Shown piece by piece: positions 8,080 through 15,836 of a stretch of DNA of 64,000 bases. Source of the DNA: Parapedobacter pyrenivorans_A (lineage in GTDB: Bacteria > Bacteroidota > Bacteroidia > Sphingobacteriales > Sphingobacteriaceae); contig NZ_JBHEUZ010000013.1 of assembly GCF_041925275.1 (NCBI RefSeq), positions 1 through 64,000 of the forward strand, given 5' to 3'. Within the stretch, counting starts at the first letter, position 1. Each line of letters starts with the position of its first letter. The notes beneath the pieces are model-generated. The model saw nothing but the letters and a program-made list of their open reading frames with translations, was not told where the DNA came from and did no database searches. The position numbers and the translations under genes were made by a program.

Positions 8080-10053
8080 ATGAAGCCAAAACAATATCTC
8101 CTGTGGATGGCCGCCGTAGCCGCGGTATCGCTGTCCTTCAATGCTTGCAGACCCAAAGGAGCTGGAAGCGCAGTGTCTGGAAATGCGGCCCAACGGACGT
8201 ATGTGCCCCCCGGGCAGTATGATGAATTTTATACCTTCACCTCCGGTGGATTCAGCGGGCAAATGAGTGTATACGGCTTGCCTAGTGGCCGGCTATTCCG
8301 GGTTATTCCCGTGTTTTCGGTCGATCCCGAAAAGGCATGGGGGTTCAGCGAGGAAACCAAGCCCATGCTGATGACCTCACATGGCTTCGTTCCGTGGGAT
8401 GACCTGCACCACATCGAATCGTCTTTCACGGATGGCATGCCGGATGGTAAGTGGGTGTTTGCCAACTCCAACAACACGCCTCGCCTGGCGCGGATCGACC
8501 TCACGACGTTCCGTACGGCGGAGATCATCGAAATCCCCAATACGGGCGGTAACCACTGCTCGCCGTTTACCACGGAAAATTCGGAATACGTGATTGCCGC
8601 AACACGCTTCAGCGTACCGCCGGATGGGCCCGAGAGCGATGTGCCTATCGATTCCTATAAGGAAAATTTCAAAGGCCACATCAGTTTCGTAAGTGTGGAT
8701 AAAGAAACCGGTGAATTCGATATCACGTTCCAATTAAAAACCCCCGGTCTGAATTTTGACTTGTCCGGTGCTGGAAAAGGCATATCAGGTGGATGGTTGT
8801 TTATCAGTTGCTACAACTCGGAGCAGGCCCACACCTTGCAGGAGGTCAACGCCTCACAGAACGACAAGGACTTCATCATGGCCATCAACTGGAAGAAAGC
8901 GGAAGAATATTTCAAGGCAGGGCGTGGTACCAAGCAAACCAACGTGCGCTATGCACACAACAAATGGGATGAACATACCCACAGCGCTACCCACGAAATA
9001 AAAACCGAAGTCACCGTGTTGGATGTGGCCGAATTTGACGACTTGGCGTATTTGCTCCCCTGTCCGAAATCACCCCACGGGGCTGACGTGAGCCCTACTG
9101 GCGAATACATTGTAGGCAGTGGTAAGCTGGCCGCGTTAATCCCGGTATTCAGTTTTGAGAAATTGCAGCAAGCCATTGCCAATAAGGAGTTCGAAGGCGA
9201 GCGTTACGGTGGTATACCCGTCATGAAGTACGAGTCAGTACTGCATGGGGAAGTCCAAAAGCCCGGATTGGGACCGCTACACACCGAATTTGACGCCAAA
9301 GGGAATGCCTATACTTCTTTCTTCGTTTCGTCGGAAGTGGTAAAATGGAATGTAGAGTCGCTGGAAGTCCTCGATAGGCAACCTACGTATTATTCTGTTG
9401 GCCACTTGATGGTGGCGGGTGGAAACTCCAAGAACCCCTATGGCAAATATTTGGTAGCGTACAACAAGATCACCAAAGACCGGTTCCTGCCTACAGGTCC
9501 CGAATTGGCGCACAGTGCCCAATTGTTTGACATCAGCGGCGATAAAATGGAATTACTCCTCGATTTCCCGACCATTGGCGAGCCCCACTATGCGCAAGCC
9601 ATACCAGCGGAGATGCTGATGGATAAATCGTTGAAGATATACGACATCAATGCCAACGCACACCCGCATAAAACGAACGGCGAAGCCGAGGCCCGTATAG
9701 AACGTGAGGGTAACATTGTGCGGGTGTACATGACCACCATCCGGTCCCACCTCACTCCCGACGTCATCGAAGGCATACGGTTGGGCGATGAGGTTTATTT
9801 CCACGTGACCAACCTGGAGCAGGATTGGGATATGCCCCATGGATTTGCTATCAAAGGCGCCAATAACTCCGAGCTACTCATCATGCCGGGTGAGACGACA
9901 ACGCTCAAGTGGGTGCCGGACCGCGTGGGTATCTTCCCATTCTATTGCACCGACTTCTGTTCGGCATTGCACCAGGAAATGTCAGGCTATGTACGTGTCT
10001 CTCCTAAAGGAAGTAACGTACCCATGACAGCCTATACCGGCACCAAAAAATAA
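8080..10053 (+). CDS. nosZ: Nitrous oxide reductase, clade II (Sec/lipoprotein) type
   Basis: 657 residues, reducing N2O to N2 in the periplasm. The signal peptide has no twin-arginine motif and ends in a lipobox (FNAC, C23), the mark of clade II NosZ exported unfolded by Sec rather than by Tat. The beta-propeller shows CuZ-type histidines in DLHHIE (H110, H111), GGNHCSPF, HNKWDEHTH, SPHGADVSPTG and GPLHTEF. The C-terminal cupredoxin domain carries the CuA site: H587 (DMPHGF) and C623-x3-C627-x3-H631-x2-M634. All catalytic motifs look intact. Neighbours supply the electron donor and copper-site maturation factors. Confidence 0.98.
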   Translation: MKPKQYLLWMAAVAAVSLSFNACRPKGAGSAVSGNAAQRTYVPPGQYDEFYTFTSGGFSGQMSVYGLPSGRLFRVIPVFSVDPEKAWGFSEETKPMLMTSHGFVPWDDLHHIESSFTDGMPDGKWVFANSNNTPRLARIDLTTFRTAEIIEIPNTGGNHCSPFTTENSEYVIAATRFSVPPDGPESDVPIDSYKENFKGHISFVSVDKETGEFDITFQLKTPGLNFDLSGAGKGISGGWLFISCYNSEQAHTLQEVNASQNDKDFIMAINWKKAEEYFKAGRGTKQTNVRYAHNKWDEHTHSATHEIKTEVTVLDVAEFDDLAYLLPCPKSPHGADVSPTGEYIVGSGKLAALIPVFSFEKLQQAIANKEFEGERYGGIPVMKYESVLHGEVQKPGLGPLHTEFDAKGNAYTSFFVSSEVVKWNVESLEVLDRQPTYYSVGHLMVAGGNSKNPYGKYLVAYNKITKDRFLPTGPELAHSAQLFDISGDKMELLLDFPTIGEPHYAQAIPAEMLMDKSLKIYDINANAHPHKTNGEAEARIEREGNIVRVYMTTIRSHLTPDVIEGIRLGDEVYFHVTNLEQDWDMPHGFAIKGANNSELLIMPGETTTLKWVPDRVGIFPFYCTDFCSALHQEMSGYVRVSPKGSNVPMTAYTGTKK

Positions 10054-10076
10054 GTGACGTGAAAAGCCAATATCCT

Positions 10077-10658
10077 ATGAAATCATTGCACAGGGCCATA
10101 CTCGCTATCAGCGGCGTGGCCCTGCTTGCCGTCATCGCATTGCCGATATGGCGTATCGAACTGGACGCTGCACAGTATCCCGAAGGGCTCGAACTGTTGA
10201 TATACAGTTATAAACTGGATGGACAGGTCGACATCATCAATGGATTGAACCACTACATCGGGATGAAAGTACTCCATGCCGAGGATTTTATCGAATTTAC
10301 CGTACTGCCTTACTTGATCGGTATCTACGGGCTTGCCTTTATTGTGGTGGGGCTTTTGGGGCGGCGGCGGTTGTTATACATTCTGTTTGGGGCATTCCTG
10401 CTTTTCGGGGTCGTCGCGATGGTCGATTTTTGGCGCTGGCTGTATGAATACGGACACGACCTCGACCCGACGGCACCTATACAGGTGCCCGGCATGGCTT
10501 ACCAGCCACCGTTGATCGGGTTCAAACAGTTGCTGAACTTCGGTGCATTTTCGATACCCGATGTGGGGGGATGGATATTTATTTCCTGTGGTGTACTGCT
10601 AGCATACTGCGTTTTTGCCGAATGGAGATTGGTTAATACAAAACAAGTGGTATCATGA
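10077..10658 (+). CDS. NosB-like integral membrane protein
   Basis: About 193 residues from the ATG at 10077 (a GTG at 10059 is an alternative). There are about four membrane segments: 5-20, and three between about 80 and 190. A long periplasmic loop (about 25-75) is rich in Tyr, Asp and His, and GMAYQPPLIGFKQLLNFGAFSIPDVGGW precedes the last helix as conserved-looking short segments. Position between nosZ and nosL matches the membrane protein called NosB in clade II clusters. Sequence identity to that family is inferred, not proven. It may help pass electrons or assist NosZ maturation. The stop overlaps the nosL start (ATGA). Confidence 0.6.
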   Translation: MKSLHRAILAISGVALLAVIALPIWRIELDAAQYPEGLELLIYSYKLDGQVDIINGLNHYIGMKVLHAEDFIEFTVLPYLIGIYGLAFIVVGLLGRRRLLYILFGAFLLFGVVAMVDFWRWLYEYGHDLDPTAPIQVPGMAYQPPLIGFKQLLNFGAFSIPDVGGWIFISCGVLLAYCVFAEWRLVNTKQVVS

Positions 10659-11101
10659 ATATCATACGATTAGTAAGTTTATTCGCATTGGGAGTGGTGT
10701 TGGCATTGGCCGTTCAGGCATGTGGCGGCGGCGGACCGGAACCCATCAACTACGGGCATGACCAATGCGGTCATTGTAGGATGACGGTTAGCGATGCGCG
10801 CTTCGGATGCAAACTCGCTACCACGAAGGGCCGGGCGTACAATTTCGACGATGTGCAATGCATGATTGCTTTTGTGAAGGCTGGTAGCGTTGCCCAGGAA
10901 GATGTGGCTGAATACTACCTGCCCGATTATAGCCATGCAAATAAATTGCTCCCTTCAGACGGACTTTTCTTCCTGAAAAGCGAGTCCTTGAAAAGTCCCA
11001 TGCGCGGTGATGTCGCGGCATTTGCGACCCGGGAAGAGCTGGCACAAGTGCAAGAGACTCATGGCGGTGAAGAACTGACATGGGCAGATCTCTGGAAATA
11101 A
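10655..11101 (+). CDS. nosL: NosL copper chaperone lipoprotein
   Basis: 148 residues. The signal peptide ends in the lipobox VQAC (C23). The motif DQCGHCRM (C38, C41, M43) is the NosL copper(I)-binding hallmark. NosL delivers copper to apo-NosZ, working with the NosDFY complex, at the outer face of the membrane. The second half carries the NosL-type sequence GRAYNFDDVQCM and a C-terminal segment ending in LTWADLWK. The start overlaps the preceding stop as ATGA, so production is coupled to the membrane protein upstream. Confidence 0.93.
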   Translation: MNIIRLVSLFALGVVLALAVQACGGGGPEPINYGHDQCGHCRMTVSDARFGCKLATTKGRAYNFDDVQCMIAFVKAGSVAQEDVAEYYLPDYSHANKLLPSDGLFFLKSESLKSPMRGDVAAFATREELAQVQETHGGEELTWADLWK

Positions 11102-11114
11102 GTGGAATGTATCG

Positions 11115-12362
11115 ATGTTAAGGCCTGTTTACGGTGTTTTTTGTATGTGTGTTTGCCTGATGGTGGGGGGCGTGGGATATGCCGCTACCATTCAGGTTGG
11201 CCCATCGCACCCCATAACTTCCATTAAGCAAGCCTTGGCGAAAGCAGTAGCTGGCGATACCATCCGGGTACACGCTGGGATATACCGGGAGGGCAATATC
11301 GAAATCCGGAAGGGTATTGTCTTGATCGGTGTGGACAACCCGATCATCGACGGTGAAAAGGAATACGAACCCTTTTCCGTTTTCGTTCCCTATGTGACGA
11401 TAAGTGGTTTTACCATCAAAGCGTCCGGCCAATCGTCGATACGGGATATTGCGGCCATCAAGGTCTACGATACGCACCACATCACGATTGCGGACAATAT
11501 GCTTGATGACAACTTTTTCGGCATCTATTTACAGGGTTCCCAGCAATGTACCGTACGCAACAATCAGCTTACAGCGTATGGTGAGACCGAACAGCTAACC
11601 GGCAACGGGATACACAGTTGGAAAAGTGACAGCCTTTACATCACTGGCAACCGCATCACTGGCCACCGCGATGGGATATACCTCGAGTTCGTCACGCACA
11701 CTGACGTTCGCGATAACGTGGCATCGGATAACCGGCGGTATGGACTCCACTTTATGTTTTCGCACGAAAACGGGTACTATGGGAATACCTTTTCCCGCAA
11801 CGGCGCAGGTGTGGCCGTGATGTATACCAAACGGGTGCGCATGGAAAATAATGTATTCAGCGAGAACTGGGGAGATGCAGCCTATGGGCTATTGCTCAAG
11901 GATATCACCGATAGCCACATCGAGCATAACGTGTTTTCCCGTAATACCACGGGGATACTGATGGAAGGAAGCAACCGCGTGCAGATACAACGCAACCAAT
12001 TTGAAGGGAACGGCTGGGCGATGAAAATGCAATCCAGCTGTATGGACAATATGCTTACACAAAACAATTTTGTACAAAATACCTTTGATTTAGCGACCAA
12101 CGGTTCCTTGAAACTCAATACATTTGTGCGCAATTACTGGGATAAATACGAGGGATACGACCTGGATAAAGACAAGGAGGGGGATGTTCCGTACCGGCCG
12201 GTTAGCCTGTTTTCCATGGTGGTGGAGAAATATCCGACGGCCATGCTGTTGTTTCGTAGCTTCATGGTTACGCTGCTCGACCGTACCGAACGGGTGATGC
12301 CCAGCCTTATCCCCGAAGATTTGAAGGATGATTTTCCGATGATGACCCCTGTCGCCCTATGA
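11115..12362 (+). CDS. nosD: NosD periplasmic copper-site maturation protein
   Basis: 415 residues. An N-terminal signal peptide (about 1-23) is followed by a right-handed parallel beta-helix made of CASH/NosD repeats, visible as recurring hydrophobic-Asn-x-hydrophobic rungs such as ITGNRI, VRDNVA, MENNVF and IQRNQF. The C-terminal tail (VEKYPTAMLLFRSFM) should dock onto the membrane transporter. NosD works with the NosFY ABC transporter to assemble the sulfur-bridged CuZ centre. The stop overlaps nosF by ATGA. Confidence 0.95.
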   Translation: MLRPVYGVFCMCVCLMVGGVGYAATIQVGPSHPITSIKQALAKAVAGDTIRVHAGIYREGNIEIRKGIVLIGVDNPIIDGEKEYEPFSVFVPYVTISGFTIKASGQSSIRDIAAIKVYDTHHITIADNMLDDNFFGIYLQGSQQCTVRNNQLTAYGETEQLTGNGIHSWKSDSLYITGNRITGHRDGIYLEFVTHTDVRDNVASDNRRYGLHFMFSHENGYYGNTFSRNGAGVAVMYTKRVRMENNVFSENWGDAAYGLLLKDITDSHIEHNVFSRNTTGILMEGSNRVQIQRNQFEGNGWAMKMQSSCMDNMLTQNNFVQNTFDLATNGSLKLNTFVRNYWDKYEGYDLDKDKEGDVPYRPVSLFSMVVEKYPTAMLLFRSFMVTLLDRTERVMPSLIPEDLKDDFPMMTPVAL

Positions 12363-13090
12363 TTACCATACAACAACTATCCAAGCGGTTTGGCAAACTG
12401 CAAGTGCTCGATGACGTCTCGCTCACCTTGTTGGGAGGGGAATGCGTGGCCCTGATCGGCCCCAATGGGAGCGGGAAAACGACGCTGATCAAAGCGATAC
12501 TGGGCATGGTGGTACCACAATCGGGGACGATTTTTTTCAAGGGGAACCCGATTGGTCGGCAATGGGAGTACCGGCGCGACATCGGCTACATGCCGCAAAT
12601 AGGCCGGTATCCGGAAAATATGACCATCGGACAGGTGCTGGACATGATGCGCGATATCCGCAAAATGCCGGAAGCGGCGTTAGATAAGGATCTTTTCGAC
12701 GTGTTCGAACTACATAATATGCTCGATAAACGCATGGGTACGCTGTCGGGCGGAACACGGCAGAAAGTGAGCGCCTGCCTGGCGTTTATGTTCGAGCCCG
12801 AAGTACTCGTCCTCGACGAACCCACCGCCGGCCTCGACCCGGTAGCCACGGAGTTGTTGAAAGATAAAATACTGACAGAAAGAAGCAAAGACAAGTTGAT
12901 TGTCATTACCTCGCACGTGCTGAGCGATTTGGATGATTTAGTGACCCAGGTCATCTACATGCAGGACGGGCATCCGCTGTTCCACAAATCACTGGATGTC
13001 TTGAAAGAAGAAACGGGTACCGACAAACTGGGCAAAGCCATCGCCAAGGTCATGGCCAAAGACGCAGCCGGAAAGGGGGTAACCGTATGA
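12359..13090 (+). CDS. nosF: NosF ABC transporter ATP-binding subunit
   Basis: 243 residues, a complete ABC ATPase. Walker A is GPNGSGKTT (34-42), the signature is LSGGTRQ (129-135) and Walker B is VLVLDEPTAGLD (149-160). It is followed by the H-loop ITSHVLSD. It powers the NosDFY complex used in CuZ maturation of NosZ. It begins inside the stop of nosD and ends inside the start of nosY (both ATGA), a tight translational unit. Confidence 0.95.
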   Translation: MITIQQLSKRFGKLQVLDDVSLTLLGGECVALIGPNGSGKTTLIKAILGMVVPQSGTIFFKGNPIGRQWEYRRDIGYMPQIGRYPENMTIGQVLDMMRDIRKMPEAALDKDLFDVFELHNMLDKRMGTLSGGTRQKVSACLAFMFEPEVLVLDEPTAGLDPVATELLKDKILTERSKDKLIVITSHVLSDLDDLVTQVIYMQDGHPLFHKSLDVLKEETGTDKLGKAIAKVMAKDAAGKGVTV

Positions 13091-13854
13091 ACAAAATTGT
13101 AAAATACGTCATTGCAGACCTGTTGCGCAGCCGCACGGTCATGGTATATGCCGCGGCACTGCTGGTGCTATCGTTCAGTGTATTCAGTATCGAAGACAAC
13201 GCTGACAAAGGGGTGGTTAGCCTATTGAATATCATCCTGTTCGTCGTCCCCTTGGTGAGCATTATTTTTTCGACGGTATACCTGTATAACAGCGCGGAAT
13301 TTATCGAATTGCTCGTTAGCCAGCCATTGAAACGCCGAACGATATGGCTAAGCATATTCACCGGATTGGCCGGTGCCGTGGCGCTTGCTTTCCTCATCGG
13401 CGTAGGTATACCCGTCATACTATATGCGTTTACCCCCTCGGGCATCATACTGCTGCTTTGCGGTATGCTATTGTCGGTCGTATTCGTATCGGTAGCCCTA
13501 TGGGCTGCGGTGCGTATCCGCGATAAGGCGAAAGGCATTGGCCTATCGATCCTGTTGTGGCTATACTTCGCCCTGCTCTTCGATGCGCTGGTGCTGTTTA
13601 TCCTATTCCAGTTTGCCGACTACCCCATAGAGAAAGGCATGGTTGCCGTATCCATGCTCAATCCAATCGATATCAGTAGGATATTGATTCTGTTGCAGGT
13701 CGATCTGTCGGCAATGATGGGCTACACCGGTGCCATTTTCCGTAATTTCTTCGGAACAGGATGGGGCATGGCGATAACAACCCTGGTACTCTTATTATGG
13801 GTAGTCGTGCCCGCGTGGTTCTCCACGCGTTTTTTTGAACGGCGCGACCTCTAA
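13087..13854 (+). CDS. nosY: NosY ABC transporter membrane subunit
   Basis: 255 residues with about six hydrophobic segments (around 15-35, 50-70, 90-115, 125-150, 160-185 and 230-250), typical of the ABC-2-type permease NosY. It forms the membrane part of NosDFY. Conserved-looking features are the N-terminal KYVIADLLRSRTVMVYAA and a central SAEFIELLVSQPLKRR coupling-helix segment. It is the last gene of the tight ATGA-linked block; about 100 bases separate it from ric. Confidence 0.92.
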   Translation: MNKIVKYVIADLLRSRTVMVYAAALLVLSFSVFSIEDNADKGVVSLLNIILFVVPLVSIIFSTVYLYNSAEFIELLVSQPLKRRTIWLSIFTGLAGAVALAFLIGVGIPVILYAFTPSGIILLLCGMLLSVVFVSVALWAAVRIRDKAKGIGLSILLWLYFALLFDALVLFILFQFADYPIEKGMVAVSMLNPIDISRILILLQVDLSAMMGYTGAIFRNFFGTGWGMAITTLVLLLWVVVPAWFSTRFFERRDL

Positions 13855-13867
13855 TCCGTGCCGCAAA

Positions 13868-13883
13868 TGACAACGTAATGTCA
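13868..13883. promoter_or_regulatory. Perfect palindrome TGACA-N6-TGTCA upstream of ric
   Basis: TGACAACGTAATGTCA lies between nosY and ric. Its arms are related to the dyads at the other promoters here but the spacing differs and no TAnnTTTG box sits at the matching distance. It could be an operator for a separate ric transcript. Confidence 0.45.
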
Positions 13884-13958
13884 AAAAGTAACGTAGTAAA
13901 TAAATAAAGGATAAAAGTGTCCGATATTAGTAAGTGTTTAACAAATAACAAATTAGTC

Positions 13959-14912
13959 ATGATTAAAACAGCAGTATTGGATGTGACGCAGATCGAACCG
14001 CGGCTAAAACATCCCACCATTTTCGAGCATTTCGATGCATTGGAACAAGGCGAGAGCTTCATCATTCACAACGACCACGACCCGCGGCCGCTTTATTACC
14101 AATTATTGGGCGAGCGCGGTAATATTTTTACTTGGGATTACCTGGAATCGGGTCCCGAAACGTGGCAGGTACAACTAACCAAGCCGGCTGCCGAAGCCGA
14201 AGAGACCGTGGGCGAGATTGCGGCAAAGGATATGCGCAAAGCTGAAGTATTCAAGAAGCTGGGTATCGATTTCTGCTGTGGTGGCAAGAAGACGCTGAAG
14301 GAGGCTATTGCAGAGTTAGGACTGACGGAAGCGCAGGTCAAGGAAGAGCTGGAACGGTCGGAAGCTGCTAGCGGCGGACAGGCTACGCACGATTTCGATT
14401 CGTGGGATCTGGGCTTTTTGGCCGACTACATTTATAATGTGCATCACAAGTACATCCGTGAAAGCGGTCCGGTTATCGAACAACTAGCGGAAAAGGTGGC
14501 GTCGCGCCATGGTGCCGTGCACCCCGAACTCTTCGGACTGGCAAAGGGGTTAAAGGAACTGATGGCCGAGCTGTACAGCCACGTGCAAAAGGAAGAACGC
14601 GTACTGTTCCCGGCCATCAAGACCCTGGAAAGTAGCGGCGACCCCGCGCAGACCGTATTCGGAATTGAGGGGCCGGTACACATGATGGAGGCCGAGCACG
14701 ACTCCGCAGGCGATGAGCTCAAGGCGTTGCGGAAATTGACGAAAGACTATGAGCTGCCCGCAGATGCTTGCAATTCCTATACCTACCTCTTCGATAAAAT
14801 AAAGGAATTTGAAAACGACCTCTTCCAACATATCCATTTGGAAAACAATATTTTGTTTCCCAAAGCATTGAAGTTGGAGAAGGAACGTTTGAGCGGCGTG
14901 GGAACAGTGTAA
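13959..14912 (+). CDS. ric: Iron-sulfur cluster repair di-iron protein (RIC/YtfE/ScdA) with N-terminal DUF2249
   Basis: 317 residues from the ATG at 13959; an upstream GTG (13917) would add 14 unlikely residues. Domains in order: DUF2249 (about 1-75), ScdA N-terminal domain (about 82-135) with the double cysteine DFCCGGKK (C106, C107), and a hemerythrin-like di-iron domain (about 150-305) with histidines in VHHKY, HVQKEER, HMMEAEHD and HIHLENN. RIC proteins restore Fe-S clusters damaged by NO or oxidants. The added DUF2249 is a common variant in NO-exposed bacteria. It lies directly after the nos genes and before another DUF2249 gene, pointing to NO defence during N-oxide respiration. Confidence 0.93.
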   Translation: MIKTAVLDVTQIEPRLKHPTIFEHFDALEQGESFIIHNDHDPRPLYYQLLGERGNIFTWDYLESGPETWQVQLTKPAAEAEETVGEIAAKDMRKAEVFKKLGIDFCCGGKKTLKEAIAELGLTEAQVKEELERSEAASGGQATHDFDSWDLGFLADYIYNVHHKYIRESGPVIEQLAEKVASRHGAVHPELFGLAKGLKELMAELYSHVQKEERVLFPAIKTLESSGDPAQTVFGIEGPVHMMEAEHDSAGDELKALRKLTKDYELPADACNSYTYLFDKIKEFENDLFQHIHLENNILFPKALKLEKERLSGVGTV

Positions 14913-14917
14913 GGAGG
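14912..14917 (+). promoter_or_regulatory. Strong Shine-Dalgarno AGGAGG before the double-DUF2249 gene
   Basis: AGGAGG begins in the ric stop codon and is followed by a 7-base spacer and the ATG at 14925. Bacteroidota genes rarely use such ribosome-binding sites, and I saw no comparable one at the other starts I inspected. It fixes the start of this gene. Confidence 0.6.
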
Positions 14918-14924
14918 AAATACC

Positions 14925-15767
14925 ATGGTTATCAGCGAACATACCCGGGTAGCTGAGGTGATTAAAGCCAATGCCGACAGCATCGCAGCGATAGCGGCAT
15001 TGGCCAAGCCCCTGCGTAAATTGAACAATCCGCTGCTGCGGCGGGTGATGGCGCCGCGGGTGACGTTGGCCGAAGCGGCCGCCATTGGCGGCTGCTCTTT
15101 AGCGGATATCCGGGCAGCGTTGGAACCACTGGGTTTCCAGTTCGCAGCGGATGAATCGGCCGCAGGGCCGGAGATACCCAAGCCGGTGCGGCAACCCGAC
15201 TGGCTCGCCTGCGCCGGCGACACGGAAAAAGACCTTTTTGACGTGCGCGGTATCATCGAGTCTGGCGACGACCCCCTGAAGGCCATCGTGCAGCGATACC
15301 GTGCGTTGCCACCGGGAAACCTGTTATGTATCATCAACTCGTTTATCCCGTATCCGCTGCTCAGCCTGCTGGATAAAAAAGGCGCCAAAAGCTACGTGGA
15401 AACCGTGGCGGCAAACGAGCACCATACGTGGTTTTTCAAACCGAGGGTGGTGCTCCGGGAGGAAACAGAAACAGCGACCACAGATCGCGTGGTGATGCAT
15501 GACAAAGAGTCGTTCGAACAGGTGTTGGCCGCTTACCCGGAAGCACAGCGTGTTAAGCTCGACGTGCGACCGCTGCCCATGCCGCTGCCCATGGAAACCA
15601 TCCTCGAAACGTTACCCACGTTGGCGCCAAACCAAGTGCTGTACATACAGCATAAGCGGGTGCCCCTGCACCTGTTGGAAGAACTGGCCGACCAAGCGTA
15701 TACCGCACACATCCATGAGGTGGGCGAGGGGGACGTGCGGATGTTGATTATTAGTCGTAAGTCGTAA
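14925..15767 (+). CDS. DUF1858-like plus double-DUF2249 protein
   Basis: 280 residues, probably cytoplasmic. The N-terminal 65 residues (EHTRVAEVIKANADSIAAIA, then VTLAEAAAIGG) resemble the DUF1858/ScdA-N helical domain. Two DUF2249 domains follow, about 98-175 (LFDVRGIIESGDDPLKAI) and about 205-278 (VKLDVRPLPMPLPMETIL). DUF2249 domains resemble TusA-like sulfur-carrier folds and recur in nitrogen-oxide clusters, but their activity is not known. The gene uses an unusual strong ribosome-binding site right after ric. Its last codons lie inside a heptanucleotide repeat that continues past the stop. Confidence 0.8.
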   Translation: MVISEHTRVAEVIKANADSIAAIAALAKPLRKLNNPLLRRVMAPRVTLAEAAAIGGCSLADIRAALEPLGFQFAADESAAGPEIPKPVRQPDWLACAGDTEKDLFDVRGIIESGDDPLKAIVQRYRALPPGNLLCIINSFIPYPLLSLLDKKGAKSYVETVAANEHHTWFFKPRVVLREETETATTDRVVMHDKESFEQVLAAYPEAQRVKLDVRPLPMPLPMETILETLPTLAPNQVLYIQHKRVPLHLLEELADQAYTAHIHEVGEGDVRMLIISRKS

Positions 15768-15834
15768 GTTACTTAGTGGTAAGTTGTAAGTCGTTCGTAA
15801 GGCAGCAAACAGCAAAGCGCAAAACAGCAAACAA
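15753..15834. repeat. Imperfect heptanucleotide repeat (GTCGTAA) followed by CAAACAGCAAA-type spacer
   Basis: Units GTCGTAA (15754, 15761), GTTACTTA (15768), GTGGTAA (15776), GTTGTAA (15783) and GTCGTTC (15790) follow one another. From 15803 comes an A-rich GCAAACAGCAAA stretch. The repeat begins within the last codons of the preceding gene. A similar AAACAGCAAA spacer precedes atpA. Confidence 0.6.
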
Positions 15835-15836
15835 TC

